Shown: positions 40,364-46,839 of the stretch, piece after piece
How the letters are laid out: each line of letters opens with the position of its first letter
Position numbering within the stretch: the stretch's first letter is position 1
DNA from: Planctomycetota bacterium
GTDB taxonomy: Bacteria > Planctomycetota > Planctomycetia > Gemmatales > Gemmataceae
Direction: 5' to 3'
Assembly (NCBI GenBank): GCA_021807595.1
Contig: JAKBCS010000026.1
Span: 1-46,839 of the forward strand
Length of the DNA: 46,839 nt
Notes under the pieces: model-generated
Seen by the model: only the letters and a program-made list of their open reading frames with translations
The model's database searches: none
Told to the model about the DNA's origin: nothing
Made by a program: the position numbers and the translations under genes

Positions 40364-41947
40364 TTAATGTGCGGCCAGCTCGCCTCCTTTGGCCACGGAA
40401 CGGCGCATCAAGAATACCAAGGGGATGACGAGCAGCGAAGCGAAGGCGAACAAGCGGAACATATCCAAGTAGGCCAATGTGAGGGCTTCGCGTTGCACCA
40501 TGCCGTACAATCGAGCCAAGCCCTGTTGCATCCCGCTCACGACATCGCCGGGGCCGCCTATGCCGCTCATTTGCTGGAGCATTGAGGTGGCTTGCGGATG
40601 CAACGGCGTGACGTGGCCCGCCATCCAAGTTTGATGGAACTGTGCGCGGCGTTGCAACAGCGTTGTCACCGCGGCCACGCCGATGCTGGAGCCTTCGTTG
40701 CGAATGAGGTTGAACAGCCCCGAAGCGTTATTGGTCTGCTCTCGGGGAATGTACAGATACGCCGCCGTGTTGATCGGCACCCACAGTAGCCCGGCACCCA
40801 ACGTCTGCACGATGCGCGGCCAAATGAGTTGCGAGGCGGAGACTTGAAGCGTCAATGTGGACATCCAGAACGACGCCGTGGCGACGACCATCAGTCCGGC
40901 CACGATGAGCCAACGGGCATCGACGCGGCGACCGAGTAGGATACCGATAATCGGCATCTCTAAAATCGTGAAAAAGCCCGCCGGGGACATGACCATCCCG
41001 GCCATCGTCGCCGAATAGCCCATCAGCGTCTGCAACATTTGCGGCAACAGCACCGTACTGCCGTACAGAACGCCGAACGCGCAGAAGATGACGATGGCGC
41101 AGAAAAGGAAATTGCGATCCTTGAGCAATCGTAGATTGAGAATCGGTTGAGGATGGAGCAGCTCCCAGACTATGGCGGACCCCAAGGAGACGACGGCGGT
41201 AATCGTAAGGGTGACGATGAACCGCGAGCCGAACCAATCTTCTTGCTGCCCCTTGTCGAAGACCACTTCGAGAGCGCCCAGGCCGAGAGCCAGCAGCCCC
41301 AGGCCGATGTAGTCGATCTGAAACGGCTTGCCGCGTAGAACGGCGCGCTGAGCCTTCAGGTACGGCGGATCTTCGACCACGATATTGCTCAAAAACAGCG
41401 AGAAACAGCCGACCGGGACGTTGATGTAGAAGATCCAGCGCCACGAATAGTTATCGGTGATCCAGCCGCCCAAGGTGGGGCCGAGAATGGGCGCGACGAG
41501 AATGGCCATGCCGTAGACGGCCATCGCCATGCCGCGCTTGGCGGGCGGGAAGGTATCGACGAGGATTGCTTGCTCGGACGGTTGCAACCCTCCGCCGCCA
41601 ATGCCCTGCAAGACGCGGAAGAAGACGAGTTGTCCCAACGTGGTAGCCATGCCGCACAGAGCCGAACTAAGGGTAAACAAGGCCACGCACATCATGTAGA
41701 AGCGCTTGCGCCCGAGCAGTGTGGACAGCCAGCCGGACAGCGGAAGGGCGATGGCATTGGCCACAAGATAGCTAGTCAGCACCCAAGTGCTTTCGTCTTC
41801 CGAGGCGGCCAAACTGCCGGAGATGTGCTTGAGGGCGACATTGGCGATGCTGGTATCCAACACTTCCATGAAGGTGGCCAACGTCACCGTCAGGGCAATG
41901 ACCCAAGGGTTGAATCGCGGGCCATCAAGCGAGCCGTCCGTTGCCAT
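40364..41947 (-). CDS. emrB: EmrB-type MFS multidrug exporter (DHA2, 14 TM)
   Basis: The inner-membrane proton-drug antiporter of an EmrAB-type tripartite pump. Its 527 residues with about 14 hydrophobic segments fit the DHA2 family. Signatures include the first helix FMEVLDTSIANVALKHISG, motif A-like LPLSGWLSTLLGRKRFYM, and motif C GMAILVAPILGPTLGGWITD. It lies directly downstream of emrA, 74 bp apart, with an inverted repeat in between, and presumably shares the emrA promoter and operator. Confidence 0.93.
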   Translation of the reverse strand: MATDGSLDGPRFNPWVIALTVTLATFMEVLDTSIANVALKHISGSLAASEDESTWVLTSYLVANAIALPLSGWLSTLLGRKRFYMMCVALFTLSSALCGMATTLGQLVFFRVLQGIGGGGLQPSEQAILVDTFPPAKRGMAMAVYGMAILVAPILGPTLGGWITDNYSWRWIFYINVPVGCFSLFLSNIVVEDPPYLKAQRAVLRGKPFQIDYIGLGLLALGLGALEVVFDKGQQEDWFGSRFIVTLTITAVVSLGSAIVWELLHPQPILNLRLLKDRNFLFCAIVIFCAFGVLYGSTVLLPQMLQTLMGYSATMAGMVMSPAGFFTILEMPIIGILLGRRVDARWLIVAGLMVVATASFWMSTLTLQVSASQLIWPRIVQTLGAGLLWVPINTAAYLYIPREQTNNASGLFNLIRNEGSSIGVAAVTTLLQRRAQFHQTWMAGHVTPLHPQATSMLQQMSGIGGPGDVVSGMQQGLARLYGMVQREALTLAYLDMFRLFAFASLLVIPLVFLMRRSVAKGGELAAH

Positions 41948-41967
41948 AACGCAGCTTCTCCTCTACC

Positions 41968-42040
41968 GGCGAACCGGCAGCCTAAGCTGCCGGGTACATT
42001 TCATGTTCGCCTACTCGGCAGCTAACGCTGCCGGTTCGCC
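41968..42040. repeat. Inverted repeat between emrA and emrB
   Basis: GGCGAACCGGCAGC (41968-41981) and GCTGCCGGTTCGCC (42027-42040) are perfect 14-bp complements. Each half also contains a small palindrome (GGCAGCCTAAGCTGCC; CGGCAGCTAACGCTGCCG). The right half supplies the last residues and the stop codon of emrA. Confidence 0.75.
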
Positions 42041-43581
42041 GGGCTGTTGGGCGCGGCACCCAGCAGACGCTTGCCGGCGTCTTTCCCAGTCGGAGGAGCC
42101 TTGATATTCACTTCGGGTACCACCGACAGACCGACGAACAGTGGTGTCTCCTCCGGCGGCGGCTCGGTCAATTCGATCCGCACCGGCAGACGTTGCACCA
42201 CTTTGACGAAATTGCCTGTGGCGTTCTCCGGCGGCAGCAGCGACAGCGCCGCTCCGGTTCCGGGACTGAAGCCGGCGACGCGACCGCGAAAGACACGTCC
42301 CGGATAGGCGTCGACGGAAATATCCACGGATTGCCCGATGCAAAGGCGATCGAGTTGGTTTTCCTTGAAATTCGCCTCGACCCAGACGGCGTACAGCGGA
42401 CGCAAGGCCATTAGCATCTGACCGGCCTGCACTTGGTTTCCGGGGTTGACGGAACGGCGATTGACGTAACCGGAGAGGGGCGACTTGAGTACGGTGTAGC
42501 TGAGATTCAACTCGGCTTGCTCCAAATCCTTCTGGGCGTGGACGACGCTGGGATGTTCGTAGGGAGAAGACGGATTGAAGGCCGATCCGCCCAGCGCAGC
42601 ACGCTCTTGCCGCACCCGCGCCTGTGCCGAGCGCACCGCCGGCACCCTTTCCATCAATGAGGTTACGTTGAGCCGGTCGAACTCCGGCAGAATGGAGGCG
42701 GTGCGCATATTGAGCAGATTGAGGGGCACGCCGAGCTGTGCCAGCGTTTGCTGCGCGGTGGACAGCGCGTACCGAACGCCGGGATAGTTCTCCACCAAGT
42801 CCGCCTTCACCGATTCGCTTTCGTCGGCGGAGATGCCGAGGAGCGCCTGAGTCTGTTTCACCGAAGCGCGCGCGGCGTTCAGTTGCTCCTCGGCGACGCG
42901 CAGGGCGGCGTTCTTCTGATCGGACATCTCTTTGCTGACGGCACCGCGCGGCATCAGGTCGGCATAGCGGCTTTGCTCGGTTTGCGCTAGTGCCAGATTG
43001 GCCTTTTGCAGATTCTCACTGGCCCGATTGGCGCGCAGATTGGCCTCTTGATAGCGCACGAGATTCTGGATCGTCCGCAACAGATACCAGCTACCCCACA
43101 GACCTGCCACCTGGGAGCGCACCTGATTGCGCGCCTGTTCCAGGTCGGCTTCGGCGGCTTGGAGGGACGCGAGTTGCCGGTCTATTTGCAACTTGGCGTT
43201 GGCCAGCGAAGCTCGGCGCTGTTCGACAACGATGCGATACGGTTCGTCGTCGAGGCGCGCGAGAACCGTTCCCGGCTCGACGAACTGGTTGTCGTCCACC
43301 AACACTTCGACGACATTACCGGACACGCGCGGACTGATATAGCTAACGTGGCTGTTGACGTAGGCATCGTCGGTAGACTCGTGCGTGAAAGAATGCGCAA
43401 TCCAGGGAACTCCGAAATAGCCGGCCGATCCCAAGCCCACCGCGCCGACCAACGACAGAATCAACCACCGGCGTCGTTTGGCGGGAGACGCGGGGGGACT
43501 GGGTGAAGGAGGGAGATTGGCGTCGCGTAAAACGGGGAGGATTTCGGTAGATGAAGAAGATCCGTGCGGCTCTTGGGACAT
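42022..43581 (-). CDS. emrA: EmrA/HlyD-type membrane-fusion protein
   Basis: The periplasmic adaptor of the EmrAB pump, connecting EmrB to an outer-membrane factor. Start at ATG 43581 with GGAGGG 8 nt upstream, giving 519 residues; the frame is open to 43665 but that part overlaps the operator. Layout: a Pro/Ser-rich cytoplasmic tail, one transmembrane helix (about 44-65, WLILSLVGAVGLGSAGYFGV), the first biotinyl-lipoyl half (YISPRVSGNVVEVLVDDNQF), a long coiled-coil hairpin (about 115-360), the second lipoyl half (LKSPLSGYVNRRSVNPGNQV) and a beta-barrel. It is somewhat longer than E. coli EmrA (390), mainly in the hairpin. The C-terminal ANRQR comes from a repeat. Confidence 0.92.
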   Translation of the reverse strand: MSQEPHGSSSSTEILPVLRDANLPPSPSPPASPAKRRRWLILSLVGAVGLGSAGYFGVPWIAHSFTHESTDDAYVNSHVSYISPRVSGNVVEVLVDDNQFVEPGTVLARLDDEPYRIVVEQRRASLANAKLQIDRQLASLQAAEADLEQARNQVRSQVAGLWGSWYLLRTIQNLVRYQEANLRANRASENLQKANLALAQTEQSRYADLMPRGAVSKEMSDQKNAALRVAEEQLNAARASVKQTQALLGISADESESVKADLVENYPGVRYALSTAQQTLAQLGVPLNLLNMRTASILPEFDRLNVTSLMERVPAVRSAQARVRQERAALGGSAFNPSSPYEHPSVVHAQKDLEQAELNLSYTVLKSPLSGYVNRRSVNPGNQVQAGQMLMALRPLYAVWVEANFKENQLDRLCIGQSVDISVDAYPGRVFRGRVAGFSPGTGAALSLLPPENATGNFVKVVQRLPVRIELTEPPPEETPLFVGLSVVPEVNIKAPPTGKDAGKRLLGAAPNSPANRQR

Positions 43582-43622
43582 TTCCGCGGCCCTCCGTATA
43601 GAGGCAACAGGCTTTCGATACA

Positions 43623-43642
43623 AACTGACTGACCAGTCAGTT
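43623..43642. promoter_or_regulatory. TetR-type operator at the emrAB promoter
   Basis: AACTGACTG and CAGTCAGTT form a perfect 9-bp inverted repeat with 2 central bases, the typical size and symmetry of TetR/AcrR operators, with the TGACCAGTCA-like core common in this family. It lies immediately downstream of the emrA minus-10 region, so bound repressor would block transcription. The adjacent divergent TetR gene is the likely ligand-responsive regulator. Confidence 0.75.
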
Positions 43643-43643
43643 C

Positions 43644-43672
43644 TGTTTATCGGATTGCGGCTCAATCGTCAA
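43644..43672 (-). promoter_or_regulatory. Candidate emrAB promoter
   Basis: On the minus strand TTGACG (43672-43667) is followed after 17 nt by TAAACA (43649-43644), a weak minus-10 box. The operator at 43623-43642 covers the predicted transcript start. Confidence 0.45.
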
Positions 43673-43790
43673 TACAGAATAAATCTTTAGAAAGATCGGC
43701 AAATTCTGACTTGTGGATGGTCGATAAGAATGGTACGATACTCGCAAGTCATTTATTATGTCGGGGTCAACCCCCCGTGAGGAGGAGGCC

Positions 43791-44357
43791 ATGCGAATAG
43801 CGGACCCGACCCGCGCGCAGCGCATTCTGGATGCTGCCGCTCGACTGTTTGGCCAGCATCACTATCACGAGGTTCGCATCGAAGATGTCGCCGCCAAGGC
43901 CGGCGTGTCCAAGGGGGCGGTCTATCAACATTTTAAGGACAAAGAAGACCTATATGTTGCGCTTATCCTGCACGGCCTCAATCGCCTCTACGACCGGACG
44001 CGCGCGAAGATTGCGGATTTGACCGAGCCGGAAGAACGACTCTTGAGCGTGGTCCGCGAAGGCGTACAGTTCTTCCTCGCGCAGCCGTACTTTCTCGAAT
44101 TGATCCAACGCGTTGATATCTCACATTCCGCCGCACACAGCACCGCGCTCGACGCCAGCCACACCCGCTTTCTGGACATGCTGGTGGAGATCCTCGAACA
44201 ACTGAACGGCTCGAACCGTTGGCGCGCCGACGATCCGGAACTCGCCGCTCTCGCCCTGATGGGCACGATGCGTGAAACCCTGCGCTGGCGCGGCCACATG
44301 ACCGAGGGACTACCCGAACTAATTGTCCATCAGTTCCTCAATGGATTAAGAAAGTAG
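43791..44357 (+). CDS. TetR/AcrR-family repressor of the efflux locus
   Basis: A 188-residue transcription regulator. The N-terminal DNA-binding domain is typical: AQRILDAAARLFGQHHYHEV, then the helix-turn-helix IEDVAAKAGVSKGAVYQHFKDKEDLY. The C-terminal helical part would bind the inducer. The ATG at 43791 has GGAGG 5 nt upstream and is preferred to the ATG at 43758. It is divergent from emrA and is followed by an outer-membrane factor gene, so it likely represses both sides through the palindrome at 43623-43642. TACGAT near 43735-43740 may be its own minus-10 box. Confidence 0.92.
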   Translation: MRIADPTRAQRILDAAARLFGQHHYHEVRIEDVAAKAGVSKGAVYQHFKDKEDLYVALILHGLNRLYDRTRAKIADLTEPEERLLSVVREGVQFFLAQPYFLELIQRVDISHSAAHSTALDASHTRFLDMLVEILEQLNGSNRWRADDPELAALALMGTMRETLRWRGHMTEGLPELIVHQFLNGLRK

Positions 44358-44440
44358 CTCTCCGCTATCGGCCAGACACCGCGAGAATAAGAGAACTACC
44401 GTGGTCGAGGCGTATAGATCCGGGGTCAGCTATCGCTGGC

Positions 44441-44461
44441 TGATAGCGGATAGCAGATAGC
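44441..44461. repeat. Tandem heptamers (GATAGC type)
   Basis: Three 7-nt units TGATAGC, GGATAGC, AGATAGC occupy 44441-44461, ending 15 bases before the outer-membrane factor ATG. They are related to the heptamers at 22765-22785. Confidence 0.6.
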
Positions 44462-44476
44462 CGAGTGGAGGTAAGC

Positions 44477-46099
44477 ATGGATGTTTCATGGTTGCACGGA
44501 TTTGGCCGCCGACGACGGATGGCGAGCGTGCTGTTGGTGGTGTTGGCGTGCGGATGCACCACGCTGGGCGAGTACGTTCACAACGGTTTCAAGGTTGGGC
44601 CGAACTATTCGCCGCCTCCCGCGCCCACATCTCCAACTTGGATCGACGCCGCAGACCCGCGCGTCCGCTCCGATGCTTCGGCCGTTGGCGCGTGGTGGAA
44701 GGTCTTCGGCGATCCCATTCTCGATTCGCTGATCCAAACGGCCTACGAGCGGAACCTGGATTTTAAGACGGCCGGTACGCGCGTCCTCGACTCCTTGGCC
44801 CAGCGAAACATCGCCGCCGGCAACCTGATGCCTCAATCGCAAACTGCCGTCGCCGCGTTCGCACACGGCCAGCTCAGCCAGAACTTCGGCCTGCCCTTTC
44901 CCAACGTCTTCAATCTCTGGGCCAGCGGCTTCAACGCCTCGTGGGAACTCGATTTCGCCGGTCGTCTCCGCCGCACCATCGAAGCGGCCAACGGCGAGTT
45001 AAACGCCTCGGTCGAAGACGCCCACAATGTTCTCGTCATTCTCTTGGCCGAGACGGCGAGCAATTATGTCAGGTTGCGCACCTTCCAACAGCGATTGGCC
45101 TATGCTCGGCAAAATGTCGAGATACAAAAGAAGACTTTGAAGCTCGCGGAAGATCGTTTTAAGGGCGGGGTTTCGCAAATCGACGACTTCACCCAAACCC
45201 GCGCCAATTTAGCCCAAACGGAGGCGTTGATCCAGCCGCTCGAAATCGGCCTGCGCCAGGCCAACAATCAATTGTGCGTTCTGCTCGGCATGCCGCCCCA
45301 TCAATTGGAAGCGAGCTTGAATGCCGCGCCGATCCCGACGCCCCCGGCGGAAGCAACCGTCGGCGTACCCGCCGACCTGTTGCGCCGCCGTCCGGACGTT
45401 CGCCAGGCCGAGCGCAAGGTGGCCGCCCAAGCCGCGCGCATCGGCATCGCCGAGGCCGACCTGTATCCGCGCTTCGTGCTGTTTGGCTTCATCGGCTACA
45501 CGGCGGATACTTTCGCCAAAGTGTTCGACGCCAGCAGCTACACGGGCTTCGTCGCGCCGATCTTTCAATGGAACATCCTCAACTACGGCCGTCTGTTGAA
45601 CAATATCCGCGCCCAACGCGCCCGCTTTCAGGGCGACGTTTTCACCTACCAACAAACCGTGTTGAAGGCCGACCGTGAGGCGGAAGATGCCCTCGTCGCC
45701 TTTCTGCGAACTCAGGATCAAGCCCGTCACTTGGCCGTCAGCGCCGACAACCTCAAGCGCACGGCGGAAATCGTGATGCTTCAAGAAACCAAGGGCAAAA
45801 TCGACTTTAATCGCGTCTACACCACCCAAGCCGCATTGGTGGTCCAACAAGATCAATTGGCCGAAGTGCGCGGCAACATCGCCCTCAATCTGATCGCTCT
45901 CTATCGCGCGCTCGGCGGCGGCTGGGATGTGTCGTTCGCCGCCGACGACGCGAATTGCGCCAGAACAACCCAACATCGTGAAGGCGAAGCGCCTTGGGAC
46001 AACGGCGAAGGAGTGCCGTTGCCGCGCCCTCGCCCCAATTCCGCATCTGAAAAGGAGACGACCAAGGAACGCCGCCCCCTCCAAAAGGATGCGAAGTAG
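44477..46099 (+). CDS. OprM/NodT-type outer-membrane efflux lipoprotein
   Basis: The outer-membrane channel of the tripartite drug pump, 540 residues. The ATG at 44477 has GGAGGT 4-6 nt upstream. A lipoprotein signal (RMASVLLVVLACGCTTLG) leads to the family start FKVGPNYSPPPAP and two OEP repeats (about 70-260 and 280-475), including WELDFAGRLRRTIEAANGEL, RRRPDVRQAERKVAAQAARI and DLYPRFVLFGFIGYTAD. About 40 charged residues extend the C-terminus (GVPLPRPRPNSASEKETT). Its position after the TetR gene, and the neighbouring emrAB, argue that the three form one exporter. Confidence 0.93.
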   Translation: MDVSWLHGFGRRRRMASVLLVVLACGCTTLGEYVHNGFKVGPNYSPPPAPTSPTWIDAADPRVRSDASAVGAWWKVFGDPILDSLIQTAYERNLDFKTAGTRVLDSLAQRNIAAGNLMPQSQTAVAAFAHGQLSQNFGLPFPNVFNLWASGFNASWELDFAGRLRRTIEAANGELNASVEDAHNVLVILLAETASNYVRLRTFQQRLAYARQNVEIQKKTLKLAEDRFKGGVSQIDDFTQTRANLAQTEALIQPLEIGLRQANNQLCVLLGMPPHQLEASLNAAPIPTPPAEATVGVPADLLRRRPDVRQAERKVAAQAARIGIAEADLYPRFVLFGFIGYTADTFAKVFDASSYTGFVAPIFQWNILNYGRLLNNIRAQRARFQGDVFTYQQTVLKADREAEDALVAFLRTQDQARHLAVSADNLKRTAEIVMLQETKGKIDFNRVYTTQAALVVQQDQLAEVRGNIALNLIALYRALGGGWDVSFAADDANCARTTQHREGEAPWDNGEGVPLPRPRPNSASEKETTKERRPLQKDAK

Positions 46100-46150
46100 G
46101 GCGTTTGCAAAGGGCGGTGAGAGGGGACGAGATTTTTTGAAAGTGCGTGC

Positions 46151-46168
46151 CCCTCTTGCCGAAGAGGG
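46151..46168. terminator. Small hairpin after the outer-membrane factor gene
   Basis: CCCTCTT (46151-46157), loop GCCG and AAGAGGG (46162-46168). There is no T tract, so termination is only possible, not clear. Confidence 0.3.
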
Positions 46169-46186
46169 CGGCGACGGGTCTAATAA

Positions 46187-46212
46187 TTTCTATCGATCTT
46201 GGACGATAGAAA
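46187..46212. terminator. 9-bp inverted repeat upstream of the last gene
   Basis: TTTCTATCG (46187-46195) and CGATAGAAA (46204-46212) form a perfect stem with an 8-nt loop. Located between two same-strand genes; it may end the efflux transcript or be an operator for the next gene. Confidence 0.35.
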
Positions 46213-46245
46213 CGACCCTGCCGACCTTCTTCGAGGTTACCCACT

Positions 46246-46839
46246 ATGCACATGGCTCGTCGAGTTGCCGCACTCACTCCCTCCCGTTGGCCTATGGCCG
46301 GATTACTGCTCTGCTTGGCCTTCTTACCGATCGATGCGCCGGTGAAATCTGCCGACGATGCCAAGCCGGCGGCGAAGCTGGAAATCAGGCCCGGCGATCA
46401 CATTTGCTTCATCGGCAACACCCTGCCCGACCGGATGCAGCACGATGGCTGGCTGGAAACCATGCTGCAAAGTCGATTCCCCAAGCACGAACTGGTGATT
46501 CGCAATCTCGGCTTCTCGGCGGACGAGTTAACGGTGCGTCTGCGCTCGGCCAATTTCGGCAGTCAGGATCAATGGCTATCCGGCAAGCAGCCCATCCCCG
46601 AGCCAGGTCGGCTGACCACCCGCAAGGGATTGATCGACAATCGCCTGGAATACACCAACACGAAGGCCGATGTGATTTTTGCCTTCTACGGCTACAACGA
46701 ATCGTTCGCCGGAGAAGCGGGGCTGGACAAGTTCAAGAGCGATCTCGAAGGATTTATCAAGCATACGTTGTCGCAAAACTACAACGGCAAGAGCGCTCCG
46801 CGCCTCGTGCTGTTCTCGCCCATTGCGCATGAGGGTTCG
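46246..46839 (+). CDS. Secreted SGNH-hydrolase-like / PVC-type protein, 5' part
   Basis: The frame is open from the ATG at 46246 (GAGG 9 nt upstream) to the window end: 198 residues, C-terminus missing. A signal peptide (WPMAGLLLCLAFLPIDAPV) precedes a domain with GDHICFIGNTLPDRMQHDGW, LVIRNLGFSADELTVRLRS and DVIFAFYGYNESFAG. These blocks match the GDSL/SGNH-like N-terminal part of large planctomycete proteins that often continue into a PVC-type heme-binding CxxCH domain and a beta propeller; the continuation cannot be seen here. The first SGNH block reads FIGN where many hydrolases have GDS, so the catalytic serine may be absent. Confidence 0.8.
   Translation, partial: MHMARRVAALTPSRWPMAGLLLCLAFLPIDAPVKSADDAKPAAKLEIRPGDHICFIGNTLPDRMQHDGWLETMLQSRFPKHELVIRNLGFSADELTVRLRSANFGSQDQWLSGKQPIPEPGRLTTRKGLIDNRLEYTNTKADVIFAFYGYNESFAGEAGLDKFKSDLEGFIKHTLSQNYNGKSAPRLVLFSPIAHEGS

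Noticed and set aside
43708-43751. TGACTTG/CAAGTCA inverted repeat upstream of the TetR gene
   Set aside because: The arms are only 7 bp and 30 bp apart; far weaker than the 9-bp palindrome at 43623-43642 and likely to occur by chance.
45927-46832. A 301-codon plus-strand frame over the end of the window
   Set aside because: It overlaps the end of the outer-membrane factor gene and lies in a different frame from the clear secreted SGNH-like protein starting at 46246.
1-46839. CRISPR arrays, tRNA or rRNA genes, prophage or insertion sequences
   Set aside because: No regularly spaced direct repeats, cloverleaf-like sequence, rRNA segment, transposase or integrase frame was found on either strand by reading.

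Overview
The window looks like a chromosomal segment of a planctomycete, most likely of the Gemmata lineage. The reasons are gene content and style: a tandem DUF4159 protein with a terpene-cyclase-like toroid, a Tat-exported Gfo/Idh/MocA oxidoreductase, the start of a PVC-type secreted SGNH/heme-type protein, CusB with an N-terminal heavy-metal-binding domain, frequent GTG/TTG starts, high GC, and many small palindromic repeats between genes. No phage, integrase, transposase, CRISPR array, rRNA or tRNA was recognised.

Layout. 1-1003: C-terminal half of a MutS-like ATPase that abuts palindromic repeats. 1067-5096: proB, then an S41 protease and a beta-propeller protein read from a good sigma70-like promoter. 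5142-9230 (minus): secreted alpha/beta hydrolase, glyA, HAD phosphatase. 9391-16202 (plus): a metal-efflux cluster made of a Cys-rich secreted protein, CusB and an oversized CusA. 16292-17686: Gfo/Idh/MocA oxidoreductase. 17930-21485 (plus): candidate small membrane protein, RNase Y, YmdB-like phosphoesterase and ribosomal protein S18. 21553-24864: RluA-type pseudouridine synthase, a LolA-like secreted protein, and a hydrolase fold lacking its catalytic Ser and Asp. 25192-29398 (minus): hybrid sensor kinase, a Shedu-like (DUF4263) defence gene broken by one stop codon and flanked by direct repeats, and a patatin lipoprotein. 29732-34650: DUF4159 protein converging on a TolC-like lipoprotein. 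34961-37635 (minus): rsfS (with a possible coupled leader ORF), argS, and a DUF962/Mpo1-like membrane protein. 38019-40189: pseudo-receiver/PP2C phosphatase and a lipoprotein. 40364-46099: a drug-efflux locus in which emrA-emrB is divergent from a TetR regulator and an OprM/NodT-type outer-membrane factor, with a palindromic operator at the emrA promoter. 46246-end: 5' part of a secreted SGNH-like protein.

Two complete envelope-spanning efflux themes dominate: Cus-type heavy-metal export and EmrAB-type drug export. A TolC-like protein at 32110-34650 could serve as an additional outer-membrane partner. The rest is housekeeping (proline, one-carbon, RNA decay, translation) and typical planctomycete secreted proteins.

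The most unusual points are: CusA with about 255 extra residues between the second and third methionines of the metal-binding triad; the nonsense-broken Shedu cassette bounded by 26-nt near-identical direct repeats; the catalytically dead hydrolase with an almost leaderless promoter; the translationally coupled 25-codon ORF in front of rsfS; and repeat elements that enter coding frames or supply stop codons.
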